Below, in pieces: positions 1 to 8,788 of a DNA stretch of 64,000 nt. Each line of letters starts with the position of its first letter. The stretch's first letter is position 1. The stretch lies in contig NZ_CYSP01000012.1 in assembly GCF_001298735.1 (NCBI RefSeq), forward strand, positions 80,818-144,817. Reading direction: 5' to 3'. The notes beneath the pieces are model-generated. The model was not told where the DNA came from and did no database searches. It was given only the letters and a program-made list of their open reading frames with translations. The stretch is from Propionispora sp. 2/2-37 (lineage in GTDB: Bacteria > Bacillota > Negativicutes > Propionisporales > Propionisporaceae). Made by a program: the position numbers and the translations under genes.

Positions 1-396
1 CGTTTACACCCGGTTTTTTTCCGCCGGAAAACGTACTGCCTAAAATGGGAACTTGGCTATATGGCTGTGATATCTGTCAAAACGTCTGCCCGGTAAACAG
101 GAAAACCTGGCAGGGAAACAGCGGCTATTTTCCTGATCCCTTCCCTCTGCCGGATTTGCTCACTCTCGAAGCCGTATTTTCCATGGACGAGGCAACCTAT
201 CTGGAAAAAATCCAGCCCCGTTTTCTGGTATCTTGGCAAGCAGGATATAGCACACTGGAAATATAATGCCATACGGGCTATGGCTAATGAGAATTTACTG
301 AAATACCAGACATATTTCCACCAGGCCCTTGCAGATCCCCACGATAACGTGCGACAGGTTGCCAAATGGGCATTAGATCAAATAAATAAACAGTAA
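1..396 (+). pseudogene. queG: QueG-like epoxyqueuosine reductase, 3' part, frameshifted
   Basis: The 5' end lies outside the window. The first frame carries a ferredoxin-type cluster motif (GCDICQNVCP) following the KMGTWLYG context typical of the second [4Fe-4S] site of QueG, the cobalamin/Fe-S enzyme that reduces epoxyqueuosine to queuosine in tRNA. That frame stops at 266. Removing one T from the TTTT run near 221-224 restores the reading (RFWYLGKQDIAHWKYNAIRAMANE) through to a TAA at 394-396, giving a HEAT-like C-terminus as in QueG. So either this gene has a one-base insertion or there is a sequencing error. A related double-cluster Fe-S protein is the alternative identity. Confidence 0.6.
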
Positions 397-688
397 TATA
401 CAAGAATGTAAAGCGATTAGAATCGTAATTTACCCTTTTCAATCCATTGGTAAGCTGCAGGATCCGGGAGACGGCTTGCTCAAGAAATAATCATTGGCGG
501 TGCTACCGTACCTTCCTTACCAAAAGATAAGGTAATTTCAGAATTGAAAAAAACGGTAGAAATATGATCTGATTTTTGTGATTATACATTTAATCTAATC
601 ATAATATGACGTTAACAAATCCCTTTATTTTCCAATATATAATAAAATCATTCCGAATTACATAGAATGACTTACAAGGGGGATTTGT
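397..688. other. intergenic region with a short coding-like fragment
   Basis: No gene is supported. A stretch at about 456-567 on the plus strand reads as roughly 36 residues (…RRLAQEIIIGGATVPSLP…) to a TGA, with no start codon or ribosome site of its own. It may be a coding relic, but I do not recognise it. The A/T-rich part at 590-660 probably holds the promoter of the next gene. Confidence 0.3.
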
Positions 689-1840
689 ATGAATAAGGCA
701 GGGAGATTCTTGAAATGTTTTATCATGGCAGGTTTAACAACTACCCTATTGGTATCGGGGGCTACTATGAATGATATTCGCGTTACGTATGCCAAACCTC
801 TTCCCCAAATCTTCGATCTGGAAGCACATCGCGGCGGACGGGACGCCCGCCCGGAAAACACGCTAATTTCCTTTGCCTATGCTATGGAATTAGGGGTAAC
901 CACTTTGGAAATGGATATGCAAATGACCAGGGACGGTCGAATTGTGATTAGCCACAATTCGTCTATGAACAAACATTTAGCCAAAGGTCCTGACGGGAAA
1001 TACGTCGAATCCGGCAAATATGATATCCGGACCATGACACTGGCCCAGGTTAAGCAATTTGATCTGGGAACCATGAATCCGGCCGCCGGCGATTATTACG
1101 AAAGTCATGGTAAAACCCAAATAGCCGTCCCCGGAACCAAAATGCCCACACTGGAAGAAGTATTCGAGTTAGCAGCTGCCTATGGGAATGACAAGGTCAT
1201 GTTTAATATTGAAACAAAATCCTATCCCGATCCCGCATTTGCCGAAGCGAAAAACAATCCGGCTCCCGCTGTGTTTGCCAAAAAGGTTTATGAAATTGTA
1301 AAAAAATATCACATGGAAAATCGAGTCATGGTTCAGTCTTTCGACTGGAGAACGCTGAAAGAAATAAATAAGTTAGACCCTAAGATCACCCTGGTAGCTT
1401 TGACCTGCGAGCAGCCATCCTGGGGCCGCGACAGCGTCTGCCGCCAGGTCGGCGAACCGGGAGCTTCCCCGTGGATGGCCGGTCTTGATATTGATGATTT
1501 CAAAGGCGATTATGTGAAAGCGGCCAAGGCCATTGGGGCCGATGTCGTATCTCCTTATTGGGAGGAACTGTCCAATGAATTAGTCAGCGAAGCCCATGAG
1601 CTGGGTATGAAAGTGGTGCCCTGGACGGTAAATAGTCCTGATAAAATGAACATGCTGATTGACATGGGCGTCGACGGCCTCATTACCGATAAACCCTGGA
1701 TTCTTCGCGAGCTTCTTATTCAGAGAGGCATTCCCGTGGCGGAACCGACAATCAACAGCCACAGCCCCTATCACACCGATACCGGCATTGCTGCAGGAGA
1801 AGGCAAAAAACTACATAAAGGCGGAGATTCGGCGGAATAA
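689..1840 (+). CDS. glpQ: secreted glycerophosphodiester phosphodiesterase
   Basis: Hydrolyses glycerophosphodiesters to glycerol-3-phosphate and an alcohol, outside the cytoplasmic membrane. The 383-residue protein starts with a hydrophobic signal segment (about residues 8-26). It carries the GDPD catalytic set: H47-R with PENT at 55-58, E74 and D76, and H89 in a VISHN context, followed by a TIM-barrel domain ending in the VDGLITDKP motif. The long insert after the first histidine (about 95-155) resembles the periplasmic GlpQ type rather than the short cytosolic UgpQ type. ATG is preceded by AAGGGGG. It is monocistronic, with a strong hairpin after the stop. Confidence 0.88.
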   Translation: MNKAGRFLKCFIMAGLTTTLLVSGATMNDIRVTYAKPLPQIFDLEAHRGGRDARPENTLISFAYAMELGVTTLEMDMQMTRDGRIVISHNSSMNKHLAKGPDGKYVESGKYDIRTMTLAQVKQFDLGTMNPAAGDYYESHGKTQIAVPGTKMPTLEEVFELAAAYGNDKVMFNIETKSYPDPAFAEAKNNPAPAVFAKKVYEIVKKYHMENRVMVQSFDWRTLKEINKLDPKITLVALTCEQPSWGRDSVCRQVGEPGASPWMAGLDIDDFKGDYVKAAKAIGADVVSPYWEELSNELVSEAHELGMKVVPWTVNSPDKMNMLIDMGVDGLITDKPWILRELLIQRGIPVAEPTINSHSPYHTDTGIAAGEGKKLHKGGDSAE

Positions 1841-1876
1841 ATTGATCTGCAATGTAGTTCACCGCATGGTTAAAGG

Positions 1877-1925
1877 AAAACAGCAGTATGGTCCCGATAT
1901 AGAGACCATGCTGCTGTTTTTATTT
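1877..1925 (+). terminator. intrinsic terminator after glpQ
   Basis: A 17-bp stem with one mismatch (1877-1893 against 1904-1920) is followed by a T-rich tract. Confidence 0.85.
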
Positions 1926-2025
1926 ATTCTATTTTGTTTTGAGTTTTTTTATTTTAAAACGATAATTAAATATTCAAGGAGTATAATTATGAAAATATAT
2001 AACTGCCGGAAAGGAGAGTAAGGAT

Positions 2026-3090
2026 TTGCAAACTATAATCCAGATGATGAATTTGAAAGCTTCAACAATAAAGAATTTATTACATACCCTCATGGGATAT
2101 TCTGAAATTGCACGCTGGAATTTCTCAAGGATCATCATGTCCATGACCGGTGATTACCGCTGGGAAGAATTAAACGACAACGGACGGGAACTACAAGACC
2201 AGTTGCGTAATGATTATCATTGCTTCATCAGCTTAGTACGTTTTTTAAGAAATGACCTGTCTAAATCTCAACAGGACATGCTGGAATCATCCGCCCAAAG
2301 AGTACTAAGTGTGATCAAACAAACCGGATTTCTCTTTAAAATGGACAAAGAAGACTATTTTAAAAACGCTGTATATGAGATAGACTTGCAAGCTAATTTA
2401 ATCTCTGCAGCCTACCAGGTAACGGAGGATTACTGCTTGCTTATCCCTGATATGCAAACTTTAACGGACTGTCCAAAAATTGACTCATGGGAATTTAATG
2501 AGATAACTAAATTTAAAATCATCATATTATCCACAATATTAAAGGAAATTGATAAATCAAATACACAAAAAGCTCATGGCAACATCAAAACGGAAATTCT
2601 GCAATATGCCAAGCTGGGTAATATAATGGAAGGAATAAAAATTACTGATCACAGCATCGTTTATTTAGCTGACGGTACTCAAAAAAAATCGCCGGAAACA
2701 CTGCCGTGGCTCGACTTAACTAATGATTATGATGCACTGATTGCCTCCTATTTCGAAATGGTACGGGCCCATCCACATTCGCAGGTAGCTTTGCTGACAG
2801 GCAATCCGCGCTTACAGGAACGGGCAGCCCTGGCTAACGCAATCCAAATTAAGCCTCCAATATATAAGCCTGCCAGTGAGCCGGATAATACGCCGCCAGT
2901 TCACGTAAAACCTAATGTCGAACCATCATCCATTCCATCGGAAAAGGTTAAATCAACGGATAAAAAGTCCGCTATTAAAAAATCCGGTGCGACACCGTTA
3001 CCTAAGCCAAAGACGATTAAACCAAGGATTAGCCTCTCCTCGGCTAAACCAAAGGAAGGCAAAACAACGGCTCCGAAACCGAAACGATAA
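2026..3090 (+). CDS. PIN-domain protein with Lys/Pro-rich tail
   Basis: Start is TTG at 2026, chosen because AAGGAGAG sits 7 nt upstream and no ATG has a comparable site. Of 354 residues, about 1-125 are predicted mostly helical and unrecognised. Residues about 130-265 resemble a PIN nuclease domain: an opening CLLIPDMQTLTDCP strand like the LxxDTNxLLxxP of PhoH-associated PIN domains, a central acidic D-Y-D-ALIASY segment and LLTGNPRLQERA like LVTxDxxLRxKA. The first Asp is kept but the usual Thr/Asn after it are M and Q, so catalysis is uncertain. The last 80 residues are Lys/Pro/Ser-rich and probably disordered, perhaps binding nucleic acid. No antitoxin-like partner is adjacent. Confidence 0.55.
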   Translation: MQTIIQMMNLKASTIKNLLHTLMGYSEIARWNFSRIIMSMTGDYRWEELNDNGRELQDQLRNDYHCFISLVRFLRNDLSKSQQDMLESSAQRVLSVIKQTGFLFKMDKEDYFKNAVYEIDLQANLISAAYQVTEDYCLLIPDMQTLTDCPKIDSWEFNEITKFKIIILSTILKEIDKSNTQKAHGNIKTEILQYAKLGNIMEGIKITDHSIVYLADGTQKKSPETLPWLDLTNDYDALIASYFEMVRAHPHSQVALLTGNPRLQERAALANAIQIKPPIYKPASEPDNTPPVHVKPNVEPSSIPSEKVKSTDKKSAIKKSGATPLPKPKTIKPRISLSSAKPKEGKTTAPKPKR

Positions 3091-3129
3091 TATCGGGTTG
3101 AGGCTTTACAGCTCAGGCTGCCATGCGAG

Positions 3130-4566
3130 TCAGGGCTCCGGTCCCTTGTGTTCATTGTCTTCCCCGGTTTTGGGCTGCAACTCTTCCGCCATTTCAAACT
3201 GCGGTCTCAACACCGCCGATGCTTGCATATTCTGCTGAGCCTTAGCCGTTTTACCAAGCCGGGTCCGGACAAAGAAAACTGCGGTATAGAGAGCCACCAG
3301 TATCAAACCTGCCAGCAGTCCGGCTCCTTGTCCGGGGACAAGCGGCATACTTACGATAACAGCGCCGCAACTCACAATAGCCAGCCAGGATGTATAGGGG
3401 TATCCGGGCAGCTGGCACTGTCCTGCCGGCGGACAGCCGCAGGCTTTGCGGAACTTATAGTGGGTGGCCAGGATAACGCTATAAGAAAATAGCAGCGAAA
3501 AACCGCCGGAGCTGATAAGAAAGAGGTATACCGTTTGAGGCAGCACAAACCCCAGGGTCATACCGGCAAGCATGCCTGCACCGGAAAATAAAATCCCGCG
3601 GCGAGGGATGTTTCCTTCATCCTTAATCCATAAGGGTGCATGCCCGTCGGTTGCCAGCGACCGGACCATCCGTCCAAGGCCAAACATGGCCGCAAGCATA
3701 GTCGATAGGATCGCAATGATCAGTACAACATTCATAACGGTTCCCGCCCAGGTCAGCCCCCATCTTGCCAAAGCAGCCACCAGGGGGCTTTCATTTTCTG
3801 ACAGTGCCGTAGTGGGGATCAGCAGCAACAGGGATAGAAAAGCCAGCAGATACAATCCGACTAAAGCCCCGACGGTATAACGGATAGCCCGGGGGACCGT
3901 CCGCCTGGGGTTACTGCTCTCAGGTGCCGCCAAGCCGATGATTTCAAAACCGGCAAAGGTCAACACGACAATGAGCATACTGCCGGCCAGCCCGCCAAGC
4001 CCTGCCGGAAGCCAAGGTTCTGCTGCAAGAACGGATATTCCAATTGCAGGTACCCCTTGTACAAAACCTCCTATCAGGCTGAAAGCCAACAGGATAAAGC
4101 CGATAATGGAGAAAACTTTCACCACTGCCAAGCCGCTTTCCAGCTTGCTCAAGTGTTCAGCGCCAAGTAAGTTCAGTAAGGTGACGGTAATAATAATAGC
4201 TGATCCGGCAATGGCGATGGAAATCCCCGGCAGCCAGGTCTTTAGCAGGATGGCGGCAGCCGTCGCTTCGCTGGACATGGCCAGAACAAGGCCTGTCCAA
4301 TACACCCAGCCTACTACGAAACCTACCCCCTCCCCATAAATTCTTTGAGCAAAAGTACGAAACGAACCCGGTGCCGGATCGGCTACGGTCATTTCCGATA
4401 GGGAAAACAAAATAATATAAACCAGTACCCCGGCTAATAGATAGGCAAGTACAATAGCCGGCCCCGCAGTTTTAACGGTTACGGCTGAACCTAGAAAAAA
4501 GGAACCGCCAAAAACTGTTCCCAGTGCCATCATGGTCAACTGCCATGCTGATAATCCCTTATCCAT
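3130..4566 (-). CDS. APC-family amino acid permease
   Basis: A 478-residue integral membrane protein with about 12 hydrophobic segments. It has the N-terminal APC signature (GTVFGGSFFLGSAVTVKTAGP in TM1, then PGSFRTFAQRIYGEGVGF before TM3), as in amino acid-polyamine-organocation transporters. The substrate cannot be read from sequence. The C-terminal 40 residues are hydrophilic. It converges on the PIN gene with about 40 bp between stops and is transcribed alone. Confidence 0.8.
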   Translation of the reverse strand: MDKGLSAWQLTMMALGTVFGGSFFLGSAVTVKTAGPAIVLAYLLAGVLVYIILFSLSEMTVADPAPGSFRTFAQRIYGEGVGFVVGWVYWTGLVLAMSSEATAAAILLKTWLPGISIAIAGSAIIITVTLLNLLGAEHLSKLESGLAVVKVFSIIGFILLAFSLIGGFVQGVPAIGISVLAAEPWLPAGLGGLAGSMLIVVLTFAGFEIIGLAAPESSNPRRTVPRAIRYTVGALVGLYLLAFLSLLLLIPTTALSENESPLVAALARWGLTWAGTVMNVVLIIAILSTMLAAMFGLGRMVRSLATDGHAPLWIKDEGNIPRRGILFSGAGMLAGMTLGFVLPQTVYLFLISSGGFSLLFSYSVILATHYKFRKACGCPPAGQCQLPGYPYTSWLAIVSCGAVIVSMPLVPGQGAGLLAGLILVALYTAVFFVRTRLGKTAKAQQNMQASAVLRPQFEMAEELQPKTGEDNEHKGPEP

Positions 4567-4724
4567 TTCATCCTCCCTGGTAGAACCCTATTATCTCTCA
4601 TTCTATAAGCGTAGACATTGTACTTACTGCAACCCGTTCAATTTAGTATCTCCACTTTTCTAAAGGTTATTCAGGGACGGTTCTTTCGCTTCTCACCCAT
4701 TAAGATATTGATGAACCAGTTCTG

Positions 4725-5105
4725 TTATTTAGTAAAAACCTCATAGGCAGGCCGGGTCATGCGATATTCATGAATTCTTTCCATTTTTCCTGCACGAAAA
4801 ACAACCTTGCTGACTCCTCTTAAGTGATATGCTGTGCCTTTAACAGTACAGGCAAAATCCCATTCGTAAAAAGCACGGTTATCTTCATAGGTAAACGATA
4901 AAATCTCCCATTTATCCACCGTACTTTTTTCTGCAAGCCATTCATCCAACCACCTTTTTACATTTTTCTTACCCCTATAGGTCGGTCCGTGGGATTCGAT
5001 AATAACACACTCGTCAGTAAGACAAGCCAATACGCTTTCTGCATCATTATTAACCCAAGCTTCATTATAAGCCAGTATTAGCTGATACGCTGTTTGACGC
5101 TCCAC
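4725..5105 (-). CDS. SnoaL-like (NTF2 fold) protein
   Basis: About 126 residues with the pattern of a SnoaL-like domain: an N-terminal helix pair, then LACLTDECVIIESHGPTYRGK and a C-terminal beta sheet. Such proteins are small ligand-binding or isomerase-like barrels, and the substrate here is unknown. A longer reading from GTG at 5114 exists, but the AGAAGG ribosome site lies directly against that codon and 7 nt from the GTG at 5105, so the shorter start is preferred. It is a single gene followed at distance by the amino acid permease. Confidence 0.65.
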   Translation of the reverse strand: MERQTAYQLILAYNEAWVNNDAESVLACLTDECVIIESHGPTYRGKKNVKRWLDEWLAEKSTVDKWEILSFTYEDNRAFYEWDFACTVKGTAYHLRGVSKVVFRAGKMERIHEYRMTRPAYEVFTK

Positions 5106-5194
5106 GGTTAACACCTTCTTCGTCTTTTAATGATTACCCTATGATCATCTTCCACCAACATATGATTATTACTTTATTTTCCATAAAATACACA

Positions 5195-5231
5195 AAACTC
5201 CTGCCAAATCCAGCAAATCAGGCAGGAGTTT
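5195..5231 (-). terminator. terminator of the first azlCD unit
   Basis: An 11-bp perfect stem (5195-5205 against 5221-5231) lies downstream of azlD, with a T-rich tract on the minus strand. Confidence 0.75.
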
Positions 5232-5390
5232 CTTCCTTCAGCAGCAGATGCTTTTTTATCTGGTGGTTATCTCCCTGAGATAGATATGCCCGTATTCCCT
5301 GTAATGGGATATCCGCTTCCGGCAACTTTAGTATTGGCTCCGGAAAAATGGACATGGCGCAATCCTCCTTGGCTTTATTTCATTCTAACA

Positions 5391-5723
5391 CTAAAATCCG
5401 CTCCAGCGCATAATAAACATGGCAGACATCCCCCATGCCATAGTCAGCAACGCATTGTTGGTCTTGAAAGCCACATAGGCTGCCAAAAGGCCCGCCATCA
5501 GATAATGATTTTGCCAGCTTATATCAATGACACCCCTAGGCAACAACAGGGCCGGCATAATTAAGGCCGTCAACACTGCGGTGGGTATATGTTTTAACCA
5601 TCTTTCGAGCCATACGGGAATCCCGGTACGATGAAGTATGGCAAAAGCTCCGGCTCGGGTAAAGTAGGTTACTGCTGCCATAGCAAGAATAAGGATAACC
5701 ATATCAGGCCGCATCGTTTTCAC
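5391..5723 (-). CDS. azlD: AzlD-family branched-chain amino acid exporter subunit (copy 1)
   Basis: A 110-residue protein with four hydrophobic segments and the AzlD pattern (TYFTRAGAFAILHR near the N-terminus, KHIPTAVLTALIMPALLLP in the middle). AzlD is the small partner of AzlC in a two-component exporter of branched-chain and related amino acids. Its start overlaps the 3' end of azlC by 20 nt, so translation is probably coupled. A second pair lies at 53096-54143. Confidence 0.85.
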   Translation of the reverse strand: MKTMRPDMVILILAMAAVTYFTRAGAFAILHRTGIPVWLERWLKHIPTAVLTALIMPALLLPRGVIDISWQNHYLMAGLLAAYVAFKTNNALLTMAWGMSAMFIMRWSGF

Positions 5724-6432
5724 CTGCTTCCAGCAAACCTCCGACCAAACCCGCTACCAGACAGGCGATGATGATATACCATTTCCCAGGTAAAAATGCA
5801 GTGCCCAGTACGGCCGCAAGAGCCGAAACGCAAAATACCGAAAAACCCTTTCTATCGAGAATCCTTGGAACCAACAATGCCAGAAAAGTTACCGGCATAG
5901 CAAAATCCAGCCCCCACGCTAAGGGATCGGCAATATAACTACTTAATACCGCCCCGATGATCGTGGAGAACACCCAAAAACAATAAGCCGTAAGATTACT
6001 GCCTAGTTGATATCCTGGCTTATATCCATCCCGCTGTGACTTGGTAATGGTAATGGCGTACGTTTCGTCGACCAAACCGAAAGCCAGCAATGCCTGCAAT
6101 GCAGCAGGCAGCTTATTGATATATGGCGCAAGCGATGCTCCCATCAGCAAATGCCGCAAATTAATTAACAGCGTGGTTAACGCAATCAATCCCGCATTCG
6201 TAACTCCCTGCGCCAGCATAGTGATACTAACAAACTGGGACGCCCCGGCAAAAACCAGCATAGACATGAGTACAACTTCCAGTGCGGTCAACCCTGCACT
6301 CAAGCCCATTATGCCACAGGCTATTCCAAAAGGTATTACGCCAAGCAATATGGGTATACTTTCGAGAATTCCCTGCATCACATCAGCCCACGCTAGGCTC
6401 TCCGGTTTATCAATATTCCATCCGTTCTCCAT
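5704..6432 (-). CDS. azlC: AzlC-family branched-chain amino acid exporter (copy 1)
   Basis: An integral membrane protein of about 242 residues. Diagnostic AzlC segments are ILLGVIPFGIACGIMG at the N-terminus, FAGASQFVSITML and LINLRHLLMGASLAPY in the middle, and FGLVDETYAI. The start is the ATG at 6432: GAGGTGG lies about 5 nt upstream, while the alternative GTG at 6441 is inside the ribosome site. It forms the exporter with AzlD. An inverted repeat upstream is shared with the second azl locus, which suggests common regulation. Confidence 0.87.
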   Translation of the reverse strand: MENGWNIDKPESLAWADVMQGILESIPILLGVIPFGIACGIMGLSAGLTALEVVLMSMLVFAGASQFVSITMLAQGVTNAGLIALTTLLINLRHLLMGASLAPYINKLPAALQALLAFGLVDETYAITITKSQRDGYKPGYQLGSNLTAYCFWVFSTIIGAVLSSYIADPLAWGLDFAMPVTFLALLVPRILDRKGFSVFCVSALAAVLGTAFLPGKWYIIIACLVAGLVGGLLEAGENDAA

Positions 6433-6489
6433 TTTCGCCACCTCATTTTGTTCCTTCCTACAATCTTAGCGAAAATAAAAAACAGCGTA

Positions 6490-6559
6490 AATATCCAATT
6501 TGCTGTCGACAATAATAAAATTGGATATTAATATCGTTTCCCCAGAATGGATATATCCA
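6490..6559. promoter_or_regulatory. inverted-repeat operator region of azlCD copy 1
   Basis: Perfect 12-bp arms AATATCCAATTT (6490-6501) and AAATTGGATATT (6518-6529), plus an adjacent palindrome TGGATATATCCA (6548-6559). The ATCCAA...TTGGAT pair recurs with nearly the same spacing upstream of the aminotransferase-azlCD unit at 55494-55530. The regulator is not known; an Lrp/AsnC or MocR-type protein is plausible. Confidence 0.5.
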
Positions 6560-6579
6560 AATAGCTCATCAAAACCGTA

Positions 6580-7212
6580 CTATTTTTTTCTCGTCTTATC
6601 AATTTGCATACGAATCTGTTTTGCATTTTCCATGATTTCTTCCTTAGTACCTTTCATCAGTAAACCACCAACACCAAGACATTCACAACCCGCACGTATC
6701 CATTCCGGAATATTAGCAACGGTAACTCCACCGCTTGCCAAAATCGGCATGTACGGTATCGGTGTCTTGAATATACTAATCAGCTTTGGCCCATAAAAAT
6801 TAGAAATGGGAAAGGCTTTGATCATAGAAGCACCTGCTTCCAACGCTTTAACGGCTTCCGTAACGGAGGTGCATCCCGGCATATACGGAATCATATATCG
6901 ATTACATACGCGCGCCACTTCCTTGCTAAAGTTTGGTGCAATCACAAATTTGGCGCCGGCAATAATGGCCAGGCGGGCTGTTTCTCCGTCCAATACCGTT
7001 CCTGCTCCGGCAATCAGTTTATCCCCGAATGTCTCGATTAAGGCACGAATTACGTCGCTGGCATTCGGCAGTGTATAACTGATCTCCATAACATCCACAC
7101 CGCCAGCCAGACAGCCTTCCGCAATTTCAATCCCCCGCTCAACCGTCTCGGTTCTGACAATCGCCATCGCTCCTGTCGCTTCAATATGGTTCAATATACT
7201 GGGTTTTAACAT
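6580..7212 (-). CDS. KDPG/KHG-type aldolase
   Basis: A 210-residue class I aldolase of the Eda family, which cleaves 2-keto-3-deoxy-6-phosphogluconate or a related phosphorylated keto-deoxy acid to pyruvate and an aldehyde phosphate. The Schiff-base lysine is K132 in the IKAFP motif, the general acid/base glutamate is E43 in DVMEISY, and the phosphate-binding SGGV motif is near 161. It is the last gene of the PTS operon that starts at 12941. With the DapA-like lyase next to it this points to catabolism of a sugar acid. The exact substrate is not determined. Confidence 0.85.
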   Translation of the reverse strand: MLKPSILNHIEATGAMAIVRTETVERGIEIAEGCLAGGVDVMEISYTLPNASDVIRALIETFGDKLIAGAGTVLDGETARLAIIAGAKFVIAPNFSKEVARVCNRYMIPYMPGCTSVTEAVKALEAGASMIKAFPISNFYGPKLISIFKTPIPYMPILASGGVTVANIPEWIRAGCECLGVGGLLMKGTKEEIMENAKQIRMQIDKTRKK

Positions 7213-7224
7213 GCCAATACCCCC

Positions 7225-8115
7225 TTATCCCGAATGCCGGAGCTGATAATATGCCAGCATTTTTTTAATTTTTTCATCAATTTCCGGTGTTGTTTTACTC
7301 ACAGGATAACGTGCTGCCCCCACATCAATACCCGCCAAAGTCACAGCCCGCTTAATCATCGACGGAACTGTCCCCAGCTTTAAAACTGCCCGCAAGGCTT
7401 CGATTTCGCCCTGTTTTTTTTGCGCACTCTCCAAGTTTCCCTCCATAAAATAGCGGTAGATGGCAATATCAATATCCGCCAATAAGTTACTGGTGGCTGC
7501 AATGGCACCGGCCGCACCTGCTTGAAGCGCTTTCAGTATCAGTGAATCCGAGCCCGATAAAACGCTAAAATTCATTCCCCGGCTCAAATGAACATAAGCT
7601 TCCAGGTTGTGAATATCCCCGCTGCTATCCTTAATACCGATAATATTATCCACTTTGGCTAATTCCTGCACACTCTCCGGCTCTATATTAATCCCCGTAT
7701 TCTTAGGAATGTTATAGAGCAGCACCGGTAAATTCACATTGGCAGCAATCCGTTTGTAATGCTCTACTAACTCGCTCTGTTTTATCGGCACCAAAAATGG
7801 AGTGATAACGGATAAAGCATCCACTCCTGTTGTTTCCATACGTTTAGATAATTCAACTACCTGCGTTGTACTGTTGCCGCCGGTCCCTGCATAAACAGGT
7901 ACACGTTTGTCAACTGCTTTAACAACGACTTGAGCAAATTCCACCTTTTCATCATCGGTCATCACATGAAATTCTCCATTAGTTCCTAAAATGAAAATTC
8001 CATCTACACCCTTCAGGATGAGTTTATCTACCAGCTGCTTTGTTGCCTGCCGATTGATGCGTTGCTGTCCGTCAAACGGAGTCACCATCGCCGTAATCAT
8101 GCCTTTTACCTTCAT
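7225..8115 (-). CDS. DapA/NanA-superfamily lyase or synthase
   Basis: A 296-residue TIM-barrel of the dihydrodipicolinate synthase/N-acetylneuraminate lyase superfamily. Catalytic residues are visible: K162 in IGIKDSSGD (Schiff base with pyruvate), Y134 in LLYNIP and the GTNGEF motif at 44-49. The start is ATG 8115, 9 nt after AAGGAA; the 11-codon longer reading would run into the upstream gene. Because it sits in a PTS catabolic operon, a degradative 2-keto-3-deoxy-acid aldolase is more likely than lysine biosynthesis. This is inference from context. Confidence 0.8.
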   Translation of the reverse strand: MKVKGMITAMVTPFDGQQRINRQATKQLVDKLILKGVDGIFILGTNGEFHVMTDDEKVEFAQVVVKAVDKRVPVYAGTGGNSTTQVVELSKRMETTGVDALSVITPFLVPIKQSELVEHYKRIAANVNLPVLLYNIPKNTGINIEPESVQELAKVDNIIGIKDSSGDIHNLEAYVHLSRGMNFSVLSGSDSLILKALQAGAAGAIAATSNLLADIDIAIYRYFMEGNLESAQKKQGEIEALRAVLKLGTVPSMIKRAVTLAGIDVGAARYPVSKTTPEIDEKIKKMLAYYQLRHSG

Positions 8116-8119
8116 ACTC

Positions 8120-8734
8120 TCACATTCCTTCGCATATTGACTTCCCAATGGCTCCGGCCGGATGCCATTTCACATATTGTTTCACATCCAAATTTTTTTC
8201 GTATTGCAGCAGCACACTCAAACATTGCAGCACAATGATTTCGGTTAAAATCGATGTACGCGGCGGCTTATTAAGCGCGTCGCCTTCCTGAGTCACGCCG
8301 GCAAACAAGGTCGCATCTCCCTGTCTTGCCAGCCAGGACTCTTTGTTGCCTGTTACGGCAATAATCTTAGCGCCGTTATTCTTCAATGCGTTTACGGTAA
8401 CCCGCAGTTCATTTGTCTCACCGCTGTTACTGATGACAATAACCACATCCCCGGCAGCAACCTGTCCCGAAGATCCGTGAACCGCTTCCGTTCCATCCAA
8501 TTCATACGCTGCCGTTCCCGTTGATGATAATAAAGCGGCGATATACCCTGCCACATGCCCAGGCTTTCCTATCCCTGTTACGTGAACGCGATTTTTATTT
8601 TTCTCAGCATCGATTATTAATTGTTTAACCGCTTCAATACTTTCTATATCCAGCCGCTTAATAAACGTGTCAACCTCATTCATAGAAATCATCACATACT
8701 TCTGCAGCGCTTCCTTACCGCTTCCAGTCATCAT
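8120..8734 (-). CDS. SIS-domain phosphosugar isomerase
   Basis: A 204-residue protein with one SIS domain like the GutQ/KdsD arabinose-5-phosphate isomerases but without CBS domains. Motifs are VTGIGKPGHVAGYIAALLSSTG, then HGSSGQVAAGDVVIVISNSGET (the SNSGET phosphosugar site), and a C-terminal WHPAGAIGK. The start is the ATG at 8734 after AAGGGGG; an upstream ATG at 8785 has no ribosome site. It lies between the PTS IIC gene and the DapA-like gene and probably isomerises the phosphorylated sugar delivered by the PTS. Confidence 0.82.
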   Translation of the reverse strand: MMTGSGKEALQKYVMISMNEVDTFIKRLDIESIEAVKQLIIDAEKNKNRVHVTGIGKPGHVAGYIAALLSSTGTAAYELDGTEAVHGSSGQVAAGDVVIVISNSGETNELRVTVNALKNNGAKIIAVTGNKESWLARQGDATLFAGVTQEGDALNKPPRTSILTEIIVLQCLSVLLQYEKNLDVKQYVKWHPAGAIGKSICEGM

Positions 8735-8788
8735 ACCTACCCCCTTAAAACAACCTGCTTTCACGCGTATTTTTATATTGAACACAAT

